Shown here piece by piece: positions 24,210-32,738 of a DNA stretch of 43,305 nt. Position 1 is the stretch's first letter. Each line of letters opens with the position of its first letter. A program made the translations under genes and the position numbers. Source of the DNA: Fidelibacterota bacterium (GTDB taxonomy: Bacteria > Fidelibacterota > UBA2242); assembly GCA_016783665.1 (NCBI GenBank), contig JADHWC010000010.1, positions 1-43,305 of the forward strand, in the 5' to 3' direction. Below the pieces are notes generated by a model that was not told the DNA's origin, searched no databases, and saw only the letters and a program-made list of their open reading frames with translations.

Positions 24210-24230
24210 AGATCACTCCTTATTAAAAAG

Positions 24231-25136
24231 TTAATCCGCATGCGGATGTGCTTGTTTATATACTTCCTTCATTTTTCCAATTTTGATGTGTGTATATAAT
24301 TGTGTCGTTGATAAACTGTTGTGACCCAGCAAGTCCTTTACGGCATTTAAATCGGCACCGCGATCCAGCAAATGAGAGGCAAACGAATGTCGCAACACAT
24401 GGGGGCTCAAATGTTCCTGTTCCGAAACAGTTTGCAAAATCCTGGCAACCATTTTCTGGACGGACGGACGGGAGATACGCCTGTTGCGACTGCTGATAAA
24501 AAGCGGGCTTTCAAGGGTTAATCCGCCAAATTCACTTCGTCTTTTATCCAGATATGTTTTGATTGATATTTCGGCTCGCTGTCCAAATGGAACAATTCGC
24601 TCCTTGGCTCCTTTGCCGAATACACGAAGCGTCAAACGGTTAAAATTAATATCTCCATAATTTAGCGTGAGTAATTCACCCAGGCGAATACCTGTGCTGT
24701 AAAACAGTTCCAGAATGGCTTTATTGCGTAAAGTGACAAAATCATCGTCACCTGACCCATCCAATACTTGCGCTAATTGTTCTTCGGAAAGTATAACGGG
24801 AAGACGTTTCTTTGTCTTTGGGGATTTCACGATTGCGGCGGGATTCGACGAAACTTCACCCTGCCTGGCAAGATATTTAAAAAACGCTTTCAAAGATGCC
24901 AGTTTGCGGGTGATGGACGTCATTTCAAGACCGGATTCCGACAGCATTCCAAGAAAATGCCGGATTCCAAGTTTGTTGACCTTGCCGATATCAAGAGGAA
25001 CCATGTTGGCATATTCCGAATAGAAATTAACAAATTGCTGCAAATCCCGTTGATAGGCTTCTATTGTATGCTGCGAATATCCACGTTCCTGTTTCAGATA
25101 TCGTACAAATTGTTTAATTAATTCAGAGGCATTCAT
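24231..25136 (-). CDS. xerC: XerC/XerD-family tyrosine recombinase
   Basis: A 301-residue tyrosine recombinase with a complete catalytic set: R151 (STGIRLGE), K175 (FGKGAKER), H246 and R249 (SPHVLRHSFA), H272 (LLGHNS) and nucleophile Y281 (TQLYTHI). The N-terminal SAM-like core-binding domain covers about 1-100. Length and context (coupled to rluD by an ATGA overlap, 21 nt before hpf) fit the housekeeping Xer recombinase that resolves chromosome dimers at dif, not a phage integrase. No second Xer gene or dif site was identified in the window. XerC versus XerD is not decided. Confidence 0.9.
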   Translation of the reverse strand: MNASELIKQFVRYLKQERGYSQHTIEAYQRDLQQFVNFYSEYANMVPLDIGKVNKLGIRHFLGMLSESGLEMTSITRKLASLKAFFKYLARQGEVSSNPAAIVKSPKTKKRLPVILSEEQLAQVLDGSGDDDFVTLRNKAILELFYSTGIRLGELLTLNYGDINFNRLTLRVFGKGAKERIVPFGQRAEISIKTYLDKRRSEFGGLTLESPLFISSRNRRISRPSVQKMVARILQTVSEQEHLSPHVLRHSFASHLLDRGADLNAVKDLLGHNSLSTTQLYTHIKIGKMKEVYKQAHPHAD

Positions 25137-26128
25137 CTGTCTGTTTCCTGGTTTTTCAACAGATTTTCAATCTCAATAAAGTCCTCCGGCAATGGCGCAA
25201 TAATCTCAAGATCCTTATGTACAACAGGGTGTCGAAATCGGATACAACAGGCGTGCAGCATTTGCCGGTCAACTTTTGCCAGTATCTGTTTTCCGAGGTC
25301 CTGATACAATTTTTCCAGCGAATTCAGCGACCGGTTTTTCCCACCATACACATCATCACCGACAACCGGATGTCCTATATATTGCATATGAACCCGTATC
25401 TGATGGGTCCTGCCGGTCTCTATAATTACTTTTACTTCAGACATAATTTCATGTGAATATAGTACTTCATAGCGACTTCGGGCAAATTTTCCAGCATCTG
25501 TGACAACAAATTTCTTCCGGTTTCCAGGGCAGCGCCCGATAGCTTGTTCGATTATCGATTCAGAAGGGTCCGGCGTTCCCCACACAAGAGCCTTATATTC
25601 CTTATAAACCTGTCGATTAGCGAATAAACGCCCCAGCTTCCAGTGTGCCTCGTCATTTTTCGCTACGATTAATACGCCGGTTGTATCCTTATCTAAGCGG
25701 TGAACCAGACCGGGACGCAAAGTTCCTCCTATCGAGCTAAGTTGACTGGTATAGTTCACCAGCCCGCCAGCGAGCGTTCCGTAAATATTACCGGCGCCGG
25801 GATGTACCACCAGACCTTTGGGTTTATTCAAAGCAATATAGTAATCATCCTCGAATAAAATAGTCAGCGGTATATTTTCCGGCGCTATTTCCAGGGGTTC
25901 CGGTAACGGCATATGAACAGTTATCACATCCGAAATTTTTAAACGGTGGCTGGGTTTTGTCAAAATTCCATTCACTGAAATATCACCGTGGCGTATCATG
26001 TGATGAATTTTCGATCGGGACAAAGCATCGATTTCATTAGATAGAAAAATATCCAGCCGCGATCCTTCATCTCCGGTTACGGTAATTATTAAATCACTCC
26101 CGATTGAAGCGTTATCTGTTTTAGAGAT
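25133..26128 (-). CDS. rluD: RluD-like 23S rRNA pseudouridine synthase, apparent AUC start
   Basis: A pseudouridine synthase of the RluA/RluD class. The S4 RNA-binding domain is at the N-terminus, HRLDKDTTG carries the catalytic Asp, and GRTHQIRVHM and the VVGDDVYGG region follow. The first standard start codon in frame is TTG at 26021-26023, which would cut the S4 domain in half. The same frame continues 35 codons upstream with matching S4 sequence (SRLDIFLSNEIDAL) and contains no ATG, GTG or TTG before the stop at 26147-26149. AGGAG at 26135-26139 sits 6 nt before an ATC codon at 26126-26128, so AUC initiation (or an ATG-to-ATC change) is the simplest reading. It overlaps xerC by 4 nt. Function is firm; the start is inferred. 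Confidence 0.85.
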   Translation of the reverse strand: MSKTDNASIGSDLIITVTGDEGSRLDIFLSNEIDALSRSKIHHMIRHGDISVNGILTKPSHRLKISDVITVHMPLPEPLEIAPENIPLTILFEDDYYIALNKPKGLVVHPGAGNIYGTLAGGLVNYTSQLSSIGGTLRPGLVHRLDKDTTGVLIVAKNDEAHWKLGRLFANRQVYKEYKALVWGTPDPSESIIEQAIGRCPGNRKKFVVTDAGKFARSRYEVLYSHEIMSEVKVIIETGRTHQIRVHMQYIGHPVVGDDVYGGKNRSLNSLEKLYQDLGKQILAKVDRQMLHACCIRFRHPVVHKDLEIIAPLPEDFIEIENLLKNQETDR

Positions 26129-26134
26129 ATGGAA

Positions 26135-26139
26135 CTCCT
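26135..26139 (-). promoter_or_regulatory. Shine-Dalgarno AGGAG before the rluD AUC codon
   Basis: On the minus strand AGGAG is followed by 6 nt and then ATC at 26128. The spacing is optimal for initiation and no ATG, GTG or TTG of the rluD frame is within reach, so the site decides the proposed non-standard start. Confidence 0.5.
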
Positions 26140-26378
26140 GATGAGGTTATTAAACATCAACGTTACCCAATGCAAATTGCCTGAGTTGGCTCTGCGTCAT
26201 TGATATACTTAATTAATAAAAGGTAGCAAGAGTGTTAAAAAATGGCTTATTTTCCTCGCATCAACGAACAACTATTATGAATCCTGCACACAATTAAAGG
26301 TACATAAATCCTGAATAATAATCCATAGCGATATTTTAAAACGTAATAAATCCGAATGACTGCCATGCAAAGACAGAA

Positions 26379-26777
26379 TTATTTTTTTCCTCTGTTCTTA
26401 CATTTAACACAATGCTGGGTATGGGGAACTTCTTCGAGCCGTTCCTTTGGAATCAACTTTCCACACTCAATACACATACCATATTCACCGTTTTTTATCC
26501 GGTCAAGCGCTGTATTCATATAGGATAGATATTTATTTTCCCGCGATAGCCACAGAAATGCTTTCTCCCGTTCCTGGGAGTCGGTGCCAACATCAGCCAT
26601 ATGATAGGCATAGGTCGAATCCAGCATTGTATTATTCTGAAGATCGTCATCATTGCGGGCAATTGATTCCAGTCTCTTGATTTCCTTAAGACTTTCATCC
26701 CGCTGTTTCAAGATCAGGTTCTTAAAATATTCCAGGTCCTCGGGGCTCCATCTTTTCTTTGATGTTTTTGCTTCCAT
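26379..26777 (-). CDS. dksA: DksA/TraR-family zinc-finger protein
   Basis: A 132-residue DksA-like regulator. An N-terminal coiled coil (about 12-95) leads to a C4 zinc finger: C102, C105, C123 and C126 (GMCIECGKLI...HCVKC). Members insert the coiled coil in the RNA polymerase secondary channel and modulate rRNA and amino acid promoters with ppGpp. The coiled-coil tip has the sequence VGTDSQERE rather than the Escherichia coli DxxDxA motif, so activity at the polymerase may differ. It lies 19 nt after ileS, a common ileS-dksA arrangement. Confidence 0.88.
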   Translation of the reverse strand: MEAKTSKKRWSPEDLEYFKNLILKQRDESLKEIKRLESIARNDDDLQNNTMLDSTYAYHMADVGTDSQEREKAFLWLSRENKYLSYMNTALDRIKNGEYGMCIECGKLIPKERLEEVPHTQHCVKCKNRGKK

Positions 26778-26796
26778 TTTTCTCTCCTAATGGAAT

Positions 26797-29700
26797 TTAC
26801 TTATTACGGCTAATAGAAACACGAACTTTATGGCCATCAATAATTAATTCTTTCTCAATTTCTCCCGGTTTCAGCTCAAATTCCACTTTAACTGAGAGAG
26901 TCTCCTTTTTAAAATATTCTAAATGTTTTTTTAAAGCATTTGAAATCGATGCTGTACTCCCAGTAGTAACTATTCTATCTTCAACTTTAAAATCAGCTTC
27001 TTTTCGCATTGTCTGTACATGACGTACTAGATCACGAACATACCCCTCATTTTTCAACTCACCGGTAAGCGTTGTGTCTATAGCAACAGTATAATCACCT
27101 TCAAATACAACCGCAAGACCCTCAGCGTCCCGGCGTTCAATCAGCAAATCTTCAGATTCAAGGAAAACCTTATTATCAGTTAACTGCAATTCAACCGTCC
27201 CGCCTTTTTCGATCTTGCGGGCGATATCGCTTGCGGAAACTGACGCCAGAGCCGTCCGAATCTCCCCTACCGATTTACCATACTTCACACCGAGCTTGGC
27301 AAAGTTAGGTTTTACAACATAACCGGCAAGATCATTGTCGTTTTGAATAAACTCGATCTCTTTAATATTCAATTCTTCGAGAATCTGATCCTGAAGATCA
27401 GACATGGCAGCAGATTCAATATCGGCAGGCAGCTTCACAAAAACCTTTTGGAGAGGTTGACGAACTTTCAGATTGGCTTTATTCCGGGCAGCGCGCCCCA
27501 TTCCGACGATTTTAATGACCGAATCGATCTTTTGTAAAAGTGTTTCATCAATGAACTTGTCATCGCAAATCGGATAGGATGTCAGATGTACGCTGATTGG
27601 TGCATCAGGCTCCAGTCCCCGAACCAGGTTCTGGTATATTGCATCCGTTAAAAAGGGAATTACCGGCGCTATAATCCGGATCAGATTTTTCAGGGTTGTG
27701 TAAAGCGACTGATATGCGCTCCACTTATCCGAATCATCTTCCGATTTCCAGAAACGTCGACGGCTGCGGCGTATATACCAATTTGATAACACTTCCAGAA
27801 ATTCGTCCACAAATTTTATCGCTTTACCAGGGGCATAATTATCAAACTCCGCCCGTACCTGTTTAATCAGAAGATTCAGTCGTGCCAGCAACCAGCGATC
27901 CAGCTCCGATAACCGATCTGAAGCGACTTTATGAGTTAACGGCGAATAGCTGTCCAGTGCAGCATAGGTTGCAAAGAACGAATAGGAATTCCACAACGTG
28001 ATCATTCGTTTCCGGAAATCTTTAGCGATCTTATAACCGAAATTCAGGTTGTTCACCGGGTTGTGATCGACATAGAGCCAGCGCATTACATCAACGCCCA
28101 TTTTTTCGGCTGCTTCATCAAACCAGATGGCATTGCCGGCGCTCTTGTGCATCTCCTGACCTTTTTCGTCCTTCACCAACGCATGACCAAGAATAACCTT
28201 AAAAGGTTCACGATTCTCAAGCACGGTGCTCATTGCCAGCAGTGAATAAAACCAGTTCCGAAATTGTCCCGGCAGGCTTTCGCAGATAAATTCCGCCGGA
28301 AACCATTCTTCCCAGTAGTCATGATCGGTAGTATAATGCAATGTGGAATACGGCACAATACCGGCGTCGAGCCAGGGGTTGCCAACATCTTCAACACGAG
28401 ATACTTTTGCGCCGCATTTATCACATTTAATTTTAACGGCGTCAACCCATGGACGATGCGGCGAATTGCCCTCAAACTCTTCCCAGCCTTCTACCGCGCG
28501 CTCTTTTAATTCTTCCTTACTGCCTAAAACCGTGAGATTTCCACAGGACTTGCATTCATAGATCGGCAATGCCAATCCCCAGTACCGTTTCTTGGAAATC
28601 ATCCAATCGTGCATATTTTTCAGCCAATCAAGCTCATGCTGTAAACCGTATTCGGGAATCCAGCGGATTTTCCGCGTAACATCCATCATTGCCTGCCGGA
28701 TGCCATCCATGGATATAAACCATTCGTCAACCAGACGGAAAACAAGTTCAGTTCCATGGCGCCAGCAAATCGGATAGCGGTGTGTATATGCCTCCAGACG
28801 ATATTTAAAACCTTTTTCTTTCAGGTTCCTGAAAATACCTTTGTTTACATCACTGACGTTCCGACCGGTCAACCAATCGAAACCTTCGATATAATTCCCG
28901 AATTCATCCAGGGGGGCGATAACACTCAAATCGTTTTCGATGCCAAGTTCATGGTCTTCCTGTCCGCAACCCGGTGCTATATGAACAATACCGGTGCCTT
29001 CGGTTTCGCTGATCTCTTCCCAGGCTATTACCACATGCTTTACATCTTTCTGGACCATTAATTCATCAAAAGGTCCGCGATAAGTCCAGCCCAACATATC
29101 TTGCCCGCTGACCTTCTCAAGAATCGTATAATCACTACTGATTACCTCATCCTGGCGACCATCAATCAGGTAATAAATATCATTTCCCTGCTTTACCTTT
29201 AAATAGGATTTATCGGGGTGAACTGCTGCGGCGGTGTTGGCGGTCAGCGTCCAGGGCGTCGTCGTCCATACCAGCAGGTATTCATTCTCTCTGCCGTCAA
29301 TTGGAAAGCGGACGGTAATACTGGTATGGGTTATTTCCCGGTAGCCTTCGGTAGCTATCTCATGCTCAGAAAGCGCCGCGCCACAGCGGGCACACCAGGG
29401 CATAACGTCGTGACCTTTATAGATCCAGCCGTTTTCATGGCATTTCTTTAAAAACAACCAGATGGTATAATTGTTCTCATCGGACATTGTATAGTAAGAA
29501 TTATCCCAGTCCATCCAGTAACCAAGGCGGATCGATTGTTCCGACTGTATTTTAGAATATTTTACAACGCGTTCTTTGCATTTATTTACAAAATTTTCTA
29601 TGCCGTATTCCTCGATATCGGTCTTGGATTTGAAGCCCAGCTCTTTTTCCACTTCAACTTCAACCCATAAGCCCTGACAATCAAATCCGTTTTGATAGCG

Positions 29701-29937
29701 GGTTCTATATCCATTCATTGCCCTATAGCGTTGAAAAACATCCTTATAGGTCCGTCCCCAGGCATGATGGACGCCCATAGGGTTGTTCGCCGTAATCGGT
29801 CCGTCAATAAACGACCATTTGGGACCGTTAGCGTTTTTCTCGATTAATTTTCTGAATATCTGATTCTTTTCCCAGAAATCTAGCATTTCATGTTCGAGCG
29901 CTACAAAATCAACATTTGCAGGAACCTTTTTTATCAC
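26797..29937 (-). CDS. ileS: isoleucyl-tRNA synthetase, type 2-like with GVHH signature
   Basis: A 1046-residue IleRS. The Rossmann core opens with FIDGPITANNPMGVHHAWGR: the class I signature is GVHH at residues 55-58, a swap of the usual HxGH. The editing domain has LVWTTTPWTLTANTA (222-236). The KMSKS equivalent is EMHKS (about 595-599), followed by GNAIWFDEAAEKMGVDVMRW. Cys-rich zinc sites occur at CARC (182-185) and CKSC/CDKC (about 462-508). The size and long C-terminal region fit the IleRS2/eukaryote-like class, known for mupirocin resistance. GTG 29937 is preceded by AGGAGG at 29947-29952. The 81-nt leader is too short for a T-box. Confidence 0.96.
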   Translation of the reverse strand: MIKKVPANVDFVALEHEMLDFWEKNQIFRKLIEKNANGPKWSFIDGPITANNPMGVHHAWGRTYKDVFQRYRAMNGYRTRYQNGFDCQGLWVEVEVEKELGFKSKTDIEEYGIENFVNKCKERVVKYSKIQSEQSIRLGYWMDWDNSYYTMSDENNYTIWLFLKKCHENGWIYKGHDVMPWCARCGAALSEHEIATEGYREITHTSITVRFPIDGRENEYLLVWTTTPWTLTANTAAAVHPDKSYLKVKQGNDIYYLIDGRQDEVISSDYTILEKVSGQDMLGWTYRGPFDELMVQKDVKHVVIAWEEISETEGTGIVHIAPGCGQEDHELGIENDLSVIAPLDEFGNYIEGFDWLTGRNVSDVNKGIFRNLKEKGFKYRLEAYTHRYPICWRHGTELVFRLVDEWFISMDGIRQAMMDVTRKIRWIPEYGLQHELDWLKNMHDWMISKKRYWGLALPIYECKSCGNLTVLGSKEELKERAVEGWEEFEGNSPHRPWVDAVKIKCDKCGAKVSRVEDVGNPWLDAGIVPYSTLHYTTDHDYWEEWFPAEFICESLPGQFRNWFYSLLAMSTVLENREPFKVILGHALVKDEKGQEMHKSAGNAIWFDEAAEKMGVDVMRWLYVDHNPVNNLNFGYKIAKDFRKRMITLWNSYSFFATYAALDSYSPLTHKVASDRLSELDRWLLARLNLLIKQVRAEFDNYAPGKAIKFVDEFLEVLSNWYIRRSRRRFWKSEDDSDKWSAYQSLYTTLKNLIRIIAPVIPFLTDAIYQNLVRGLEPDAPISVHLTSYPICDDKFIDETLLQKIDSVIKIVGMGRAARNKANLKVRQPLQKVFVKLPADIESAAMSDLQDQILEELNIKEIEFIQNDNDLAGYVVKPNFAKLGVKYGKSVGEIRTALASVSASDIARKIEKGGTVELQLTDNKVFLESEDLLIERRDAEGLAVVFEGDYTVAIDTTLTGELKNEGYVRDLVRHVQTMRKEADFKVEDRIVTTGSTASISNALKKHLEYFKKETLSVKVEFELKPGEIEKELIIDGHKVRVSISRNK

Positions 29938-29946
29938 CGGTTCAAA

Positions 29947-29952
29947 CCTCCT
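29947..29952 (-). promoter_or_regulatory. strong Shine-Dalgarno for ileS
   Basis: AGGAGG on the minus strand, 9 nt before the GTG at 29937. It supports GTG as the start; no other start of this frame lies nearby. Confidence 0.6.
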
Positions 29953-30018
29953 AAGCAGATCAAATTCATCACCTTATTTTCAAATAAGAAGGATATATTA
30001 ACAAATTCAACAGTAAGT

Positions 30019-30879
30019 TCAATTAAAATATTTATCAAGAAAGATCGCGTAGCGTTGTTTTAATGACGGCTCTAATCTGTTTATATCCGATACAATAGCA
30101 GTTTCCAGAGCATTTTGGCAAACACAACGGCATTCCTGAAAAGGAAATTTCTTGATATAGCCTGTCACCAACTTGCCGGCGCTTTCTGTCGCTTTCCCCA
30201 GATTTGCCATGATTGACGGCACATCCACCGATTCTTGCTTCCAACTGTCATAATCGGTAACCTGCGCGATGGTCGCGAAATGCAATTCCGCTTCACGGCA
30301 TAGTCTGGCTTCATATATATTCGTCATTCCGATTACCGACATTCCCCATGAGCGATATAATTTGGACTCCGCCCTAGTAGAAAAAGCAGGCCCTTCAATA
30401 TTTACATAAGTTCCCGAAGGAGTGTATTTGACATCTAAATCTTGAGCAATTTTCAATAATTGACCATGCATACAAGGGCAAATCGGGTCCCCAAAGGAAA
30501 TGTGAATGGCAGCGCCTTTATCGAAAAATGTATCATGAACCTGCTCTTTAGTGCGATCAAAATACTGATCGATGAATACGATTGATCCCGGTTCAATTTC
30601 TTCTTTGAAACTGCCAACTGTCGAAATCGAGATAATATGGGTTACTCCCAGCTTTTTCATTCCGTAAACATTGGCGCGATAATTTACTTTCATAGGCAGA
30701 ATGGTATGTCCCCTCCCGTGCCGTGGAAGAAACACGATCTCTTTTCCATCTCTTTCACCAATAATATATTCGTCGGAGGGATCACCGTATGGAGTTTTCA
30801 GCGTAAGACGATTTATCTCTTTTACACCCGCAAGATCGTAAAACCCAGTGCCGCCGATAATCCCTAATTTTATTTCCAT
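30019..30879 (-). CDS. mtnP: S-methyl-5'-thioadenosine phosphorylase
   Basis: A 286-residue purine nucleoside phosphorylase of the MTAP subfamily. The phosphate loop GIIGGTGFYDL (6-16), FLPRHGRGH (50-58), a YVNIEGPAFSTRAE purine-site block (about 158-171) and VTDYDSWK (about 207-214) are present. MTAP splits 5'-methylthioadenosine, the by-product of polyamine synthesis, to adenine and methylthioribose-1-phosphate for methionine salvage. The base-pocket motif reads MTNIYEA where many MTAPs have a Pro-Glu-Ala ending. Together with metK and ahcY about 10 kb away, it completes much of SAM turnover. It is separated from degP by 139 nt. Confidence 0.9.
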   Translation of the reverse strand: MEIKLGIIGGTGFYDLAGVKEINRLTLKTPYGDPSDEYIIGERDGKEIVFLPRHGRGHTILPMKVNYRANVYGMKKLGVTHIISISTVGSFKEEIEPGSIVFIDQYFDRTKEQVHDTFFDKGAAIHISFGDPICPCMHGQLLKIAQDLDVKYTPSGTYVNIEGPAFSTRAESKLYRSWGMSVIGMTNIYEARLCREAELHFATIAQVTDYDSWKQESVDVPSIMANLGKATESAGKLVTGYIKKFPFQECRCVCQNALETAIVSDINRLEPSLKQRYAIFLDKYFN

Positions 30880-30970
30880 ATCGCCCTTTCGTTATGACTT
30901 TGAAATTTAGACCGGGACACGAAAAAAAACAACCAAAATACAACGCTTTTCAGACGGATAAAACAGAACA

Positions 30971-30990
30971 GGCTCCCGTTTCCGGAAGCC
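30971..30990 (-). terminator. weak hairpin after degP
   Basis: GGCTCCCG and CGGAAGCC form an 8-position stem with one mismatch and a TTTC loop, about 30 nt after the degP stop at 31019. The following minus-strand sequence is moderately T-rich (TGTTCTGTTTT). It could separate degP from mtnP. Confidence 0.3.
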
Positions 30991-31018
30991 CGCTTCGTCA
31001 TTAGTTATTAAGATAAAT

Positions 31019-32536
31019 TTATTCCTCAAACTTCAACGTAACGAAGAACATTGCATCCCGGCGTTTAATCAGGACTAAGATGTATTCACCGGTTGCTTCT
31101 TCAAGAGCTCTGTTATAGTCATCCATTGATTCAATGTCTATATCACCAATTCGCTGGATCAGATCACCCGGGCGAAGAGCCTGTGCAGCTTCACTGTCTT
31201 TTTCGATTTGGGTAATTACTATTCCATCCTCATTTGTGTCGATTCTATATTGCCTGGCTAGATTTGGGGTTAATTCCTCTACGGTTAGTCCAAGCTTTGT
31301 TGCACTTGACGGAGTTGTTGTCACCGTCTGATCGATCGAATCCGGCAACTCTTCTAATTTGACTTTGATTCGTTTTTTCTTTTTACCCCTGATAATAACA
31401 GCTTCTGCCTCTTTTCCGACTTCGGAATTCGAGACTAATATCTGCAGGTGACTGACGTTTTTAACTTTAACTCCATCGAACTCAATTATAACATCCTGAA
31501 TCTCCAATCCAGCCTTCTCCGCCGGGCCATCTTTAACTACACTACTGACAAGTACACCTGAACGACTCTCTAATTTCATCGCCTTAGCCGTTGGATCGTC
31601 AATATTTTGAATTGTGATGCCGAGCCAGGCTCTGATGACCTTTCCATGTTTGATCAAATCAGCCATTACTTTTTTGGCTAAATTCACAGGAATGGCAAAA
31701 CCAATTCCCAGATTCCCCGCTGCCTGACCGCTCGTGGCAATCGCGGTATTAATTCCGACAAGTTCTCCATGGATATTAACCAGCGCCCCGCCGCTATTGC
31801 CCGGGTTGATCGCCGCATCGGTTTGAATGAAGCTCTCATAATTTCTGGAATTGATGATATTGCTGCGTCCTTTGGCGCTGACGATTCCGGCAGTCACAGT
31901 GTGATCGAGATTATCAGAGAACGGAGAGCCAATGGCAAGGACCCATTCCCCGATCCGCAACGCATCGGAATCACCCAGAATAACCGGTTTCAAATCTTCG
32001 GCTTTAATTTTAATCACCGCCAGATCACTCTTGGGATCTGTGCCGATAATCTCCGCCTTATATTCGCTATTATCAATAAGCCTAACGAGAATTTCCGTGC
32101 CTTGTTCAACAACATGATTATTGGTGAGAATGTAACCCTTATTATCTACAATGACCCCGCATCCCAGCGCTGTTCCCCGCCGCTCAGTCTCGGGCGGAAC
32201 GCCAAAGAACCGGTAAAAGAAATCATCGTCGAAACCGGGAAACATCTGGTTCCCGCGCAGTTTGACAACTTTAGTCGTGATAATGGTTACAACAGACGGA
32301 TTGACGTTTTCAGCGATATTGACAAAGGCTTCATTTAAATCTACTATGGATGGAAGCCTCGAATTGTCTGCGGTAACGTATGACGCCTGTATAAATGCCT
32401 GCGAACTTTCTTTTTCGGTATTTTCATAAAGCACAACTCGTTCGGGCTTCGATTGAAAAAATATCTGCCCGATAACAATCCCCAGAAGCACCAGCAATAA
32501 CGAACCTGATATCAATGTTATTCTTTTTCGATCCAT
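31019..32536 (-). CDS. degP: DegP/HtrA-type periplasmic serine protease
   Basis: A 505-residue Do-family protease. The N-terminal hydrophobic segment (about residues 7-27) is a membrane anchor or uncleaved signal. The trypsin-like domain has the full triad: H141 (TNNHVV), D171 (SDLAVI) and S248 (GNSGGAL). Two PDZ domains follow (about 305-390 and 415-500, with GVLVSSV and GIVITQI strands). It degrades or refolds damaged envelope proteins in the periplasm. An AGGAG site lies about 10 nt before ATG 32536. No sigma-E-like promoter could be assigned. Confidence 0.95.
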   Translation of the reverse strand: MDRKRITLISGSLLLVLLGIVIGQIFFQSKPERVVLYENTEKESSQAFIQASYVTADNSRLPSIVDLNEAFVNIAENVNPSVVTIITTKVVKLRGNQMFPGFDDDFFYRFFGVPPETERRGTALGCGVIVDNKGYILTNNHVVEQGTEILVRLIDNSEYKAEIIGTDPKSDLAVIKIKAEDLKPVILGDSDALRIGEWVLAIGSPFSDNLDHTVTAGIVSAKGRSNIINSRNYESFIQTDAAINPGNSGGALVNIHGELVGINTAIATSGQAAGNLGIGFAIPVNLAKKVMADLIKHGKVIRAWLGITIQNIDDPTAKAMKLESRSGVLVSSVVKDGPAEKAGLEIQDVIIEFDGVKVKNVSHLQILVSNSEVGKEAEAVIIRGKKKKRIKVKLEELPDSIDQTVTTTPSSATKLGLTVEELTPNLARQYRIDTNEDGIVITQIEKDSEAAQALRPGDLIQRIGDIDIESMDDYNRALEEATGEYILVLIKRRDAMFFVTLKFEE

Positions 32537-32603
32537 ATTATTCTTTCTCCTGTCATTTTTACATCCTTTAACTATGAGACGTCATGAAAGTTTCAAGTAA
32601 AAA

Positions 32604-32682
32604 CGCACTGAAGTGCGATGAGGGGAAGGGGTGTACTCATCATCACCCCGATCCGTCAGAAAGCCGGACAGGTAAATCGGGG
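32604..32682. repeat. palindromic spacer: CGCACT/AGTGCG and CCCCGAT/ATCGGGG
   Basis: CGCACT (32604-32609) and AGTGCG (32612-32617) form a tight hairpin with a GA loop. CCCCGAT (32646-32652) pairs with ATCGGGG (32676-32682) around 23 nt. The motifs resemble the CCCGA palindromes at 28-43 and 3194-3209, pointing to one dispersed repeat family. They lie in the spacer between degP and the C25 protease gene. Confidence 0.4.
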
Positions 32683-32712
32683 CGCTAATCCTATGATATT
32701 AATATGATTAAT

Positions 32713-32736
32713 CCCATCCGGCAGCTGCCGGATGGG
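32713..32736 (-). terminator. perfect 24-bp palindrome after the C25 protease gene
   Basis: Bases 32713-32736 are a perfect palindrome (arm CCCATCCGGCAG), starting 2 nt beyond the C25 protease stop codon. As RNA it would be a very stable hairpin. The minus-strand sequence after it is AT-rich but lacks a clean T-run, so it may act as a 3'-end stabiliser as much as a terminator. Confidence 0.4.
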
Positions 32737-32738
32737 GA

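Noticed and set aside
24231-25136. Phage or island integrase
   Set aside because: Length, operon context with rluD and hpf, and absence of phage genes or attachment repeats fit a housekeeping Xer recombinase.
26247-26366. 39-codon hydrophobic minus-strand frame between dksA and rluD, considered as an lspA remnant
   Set aside because: It has no lspA catalytic Asp motifs and no ribosome site; the hydrophobicity follows from AT-rich sequence.
29938-30018. T-box leader for ileS
   Set aside because: Only 81 nt separate ileS from mtnP and there is no T-box consensus sequence.
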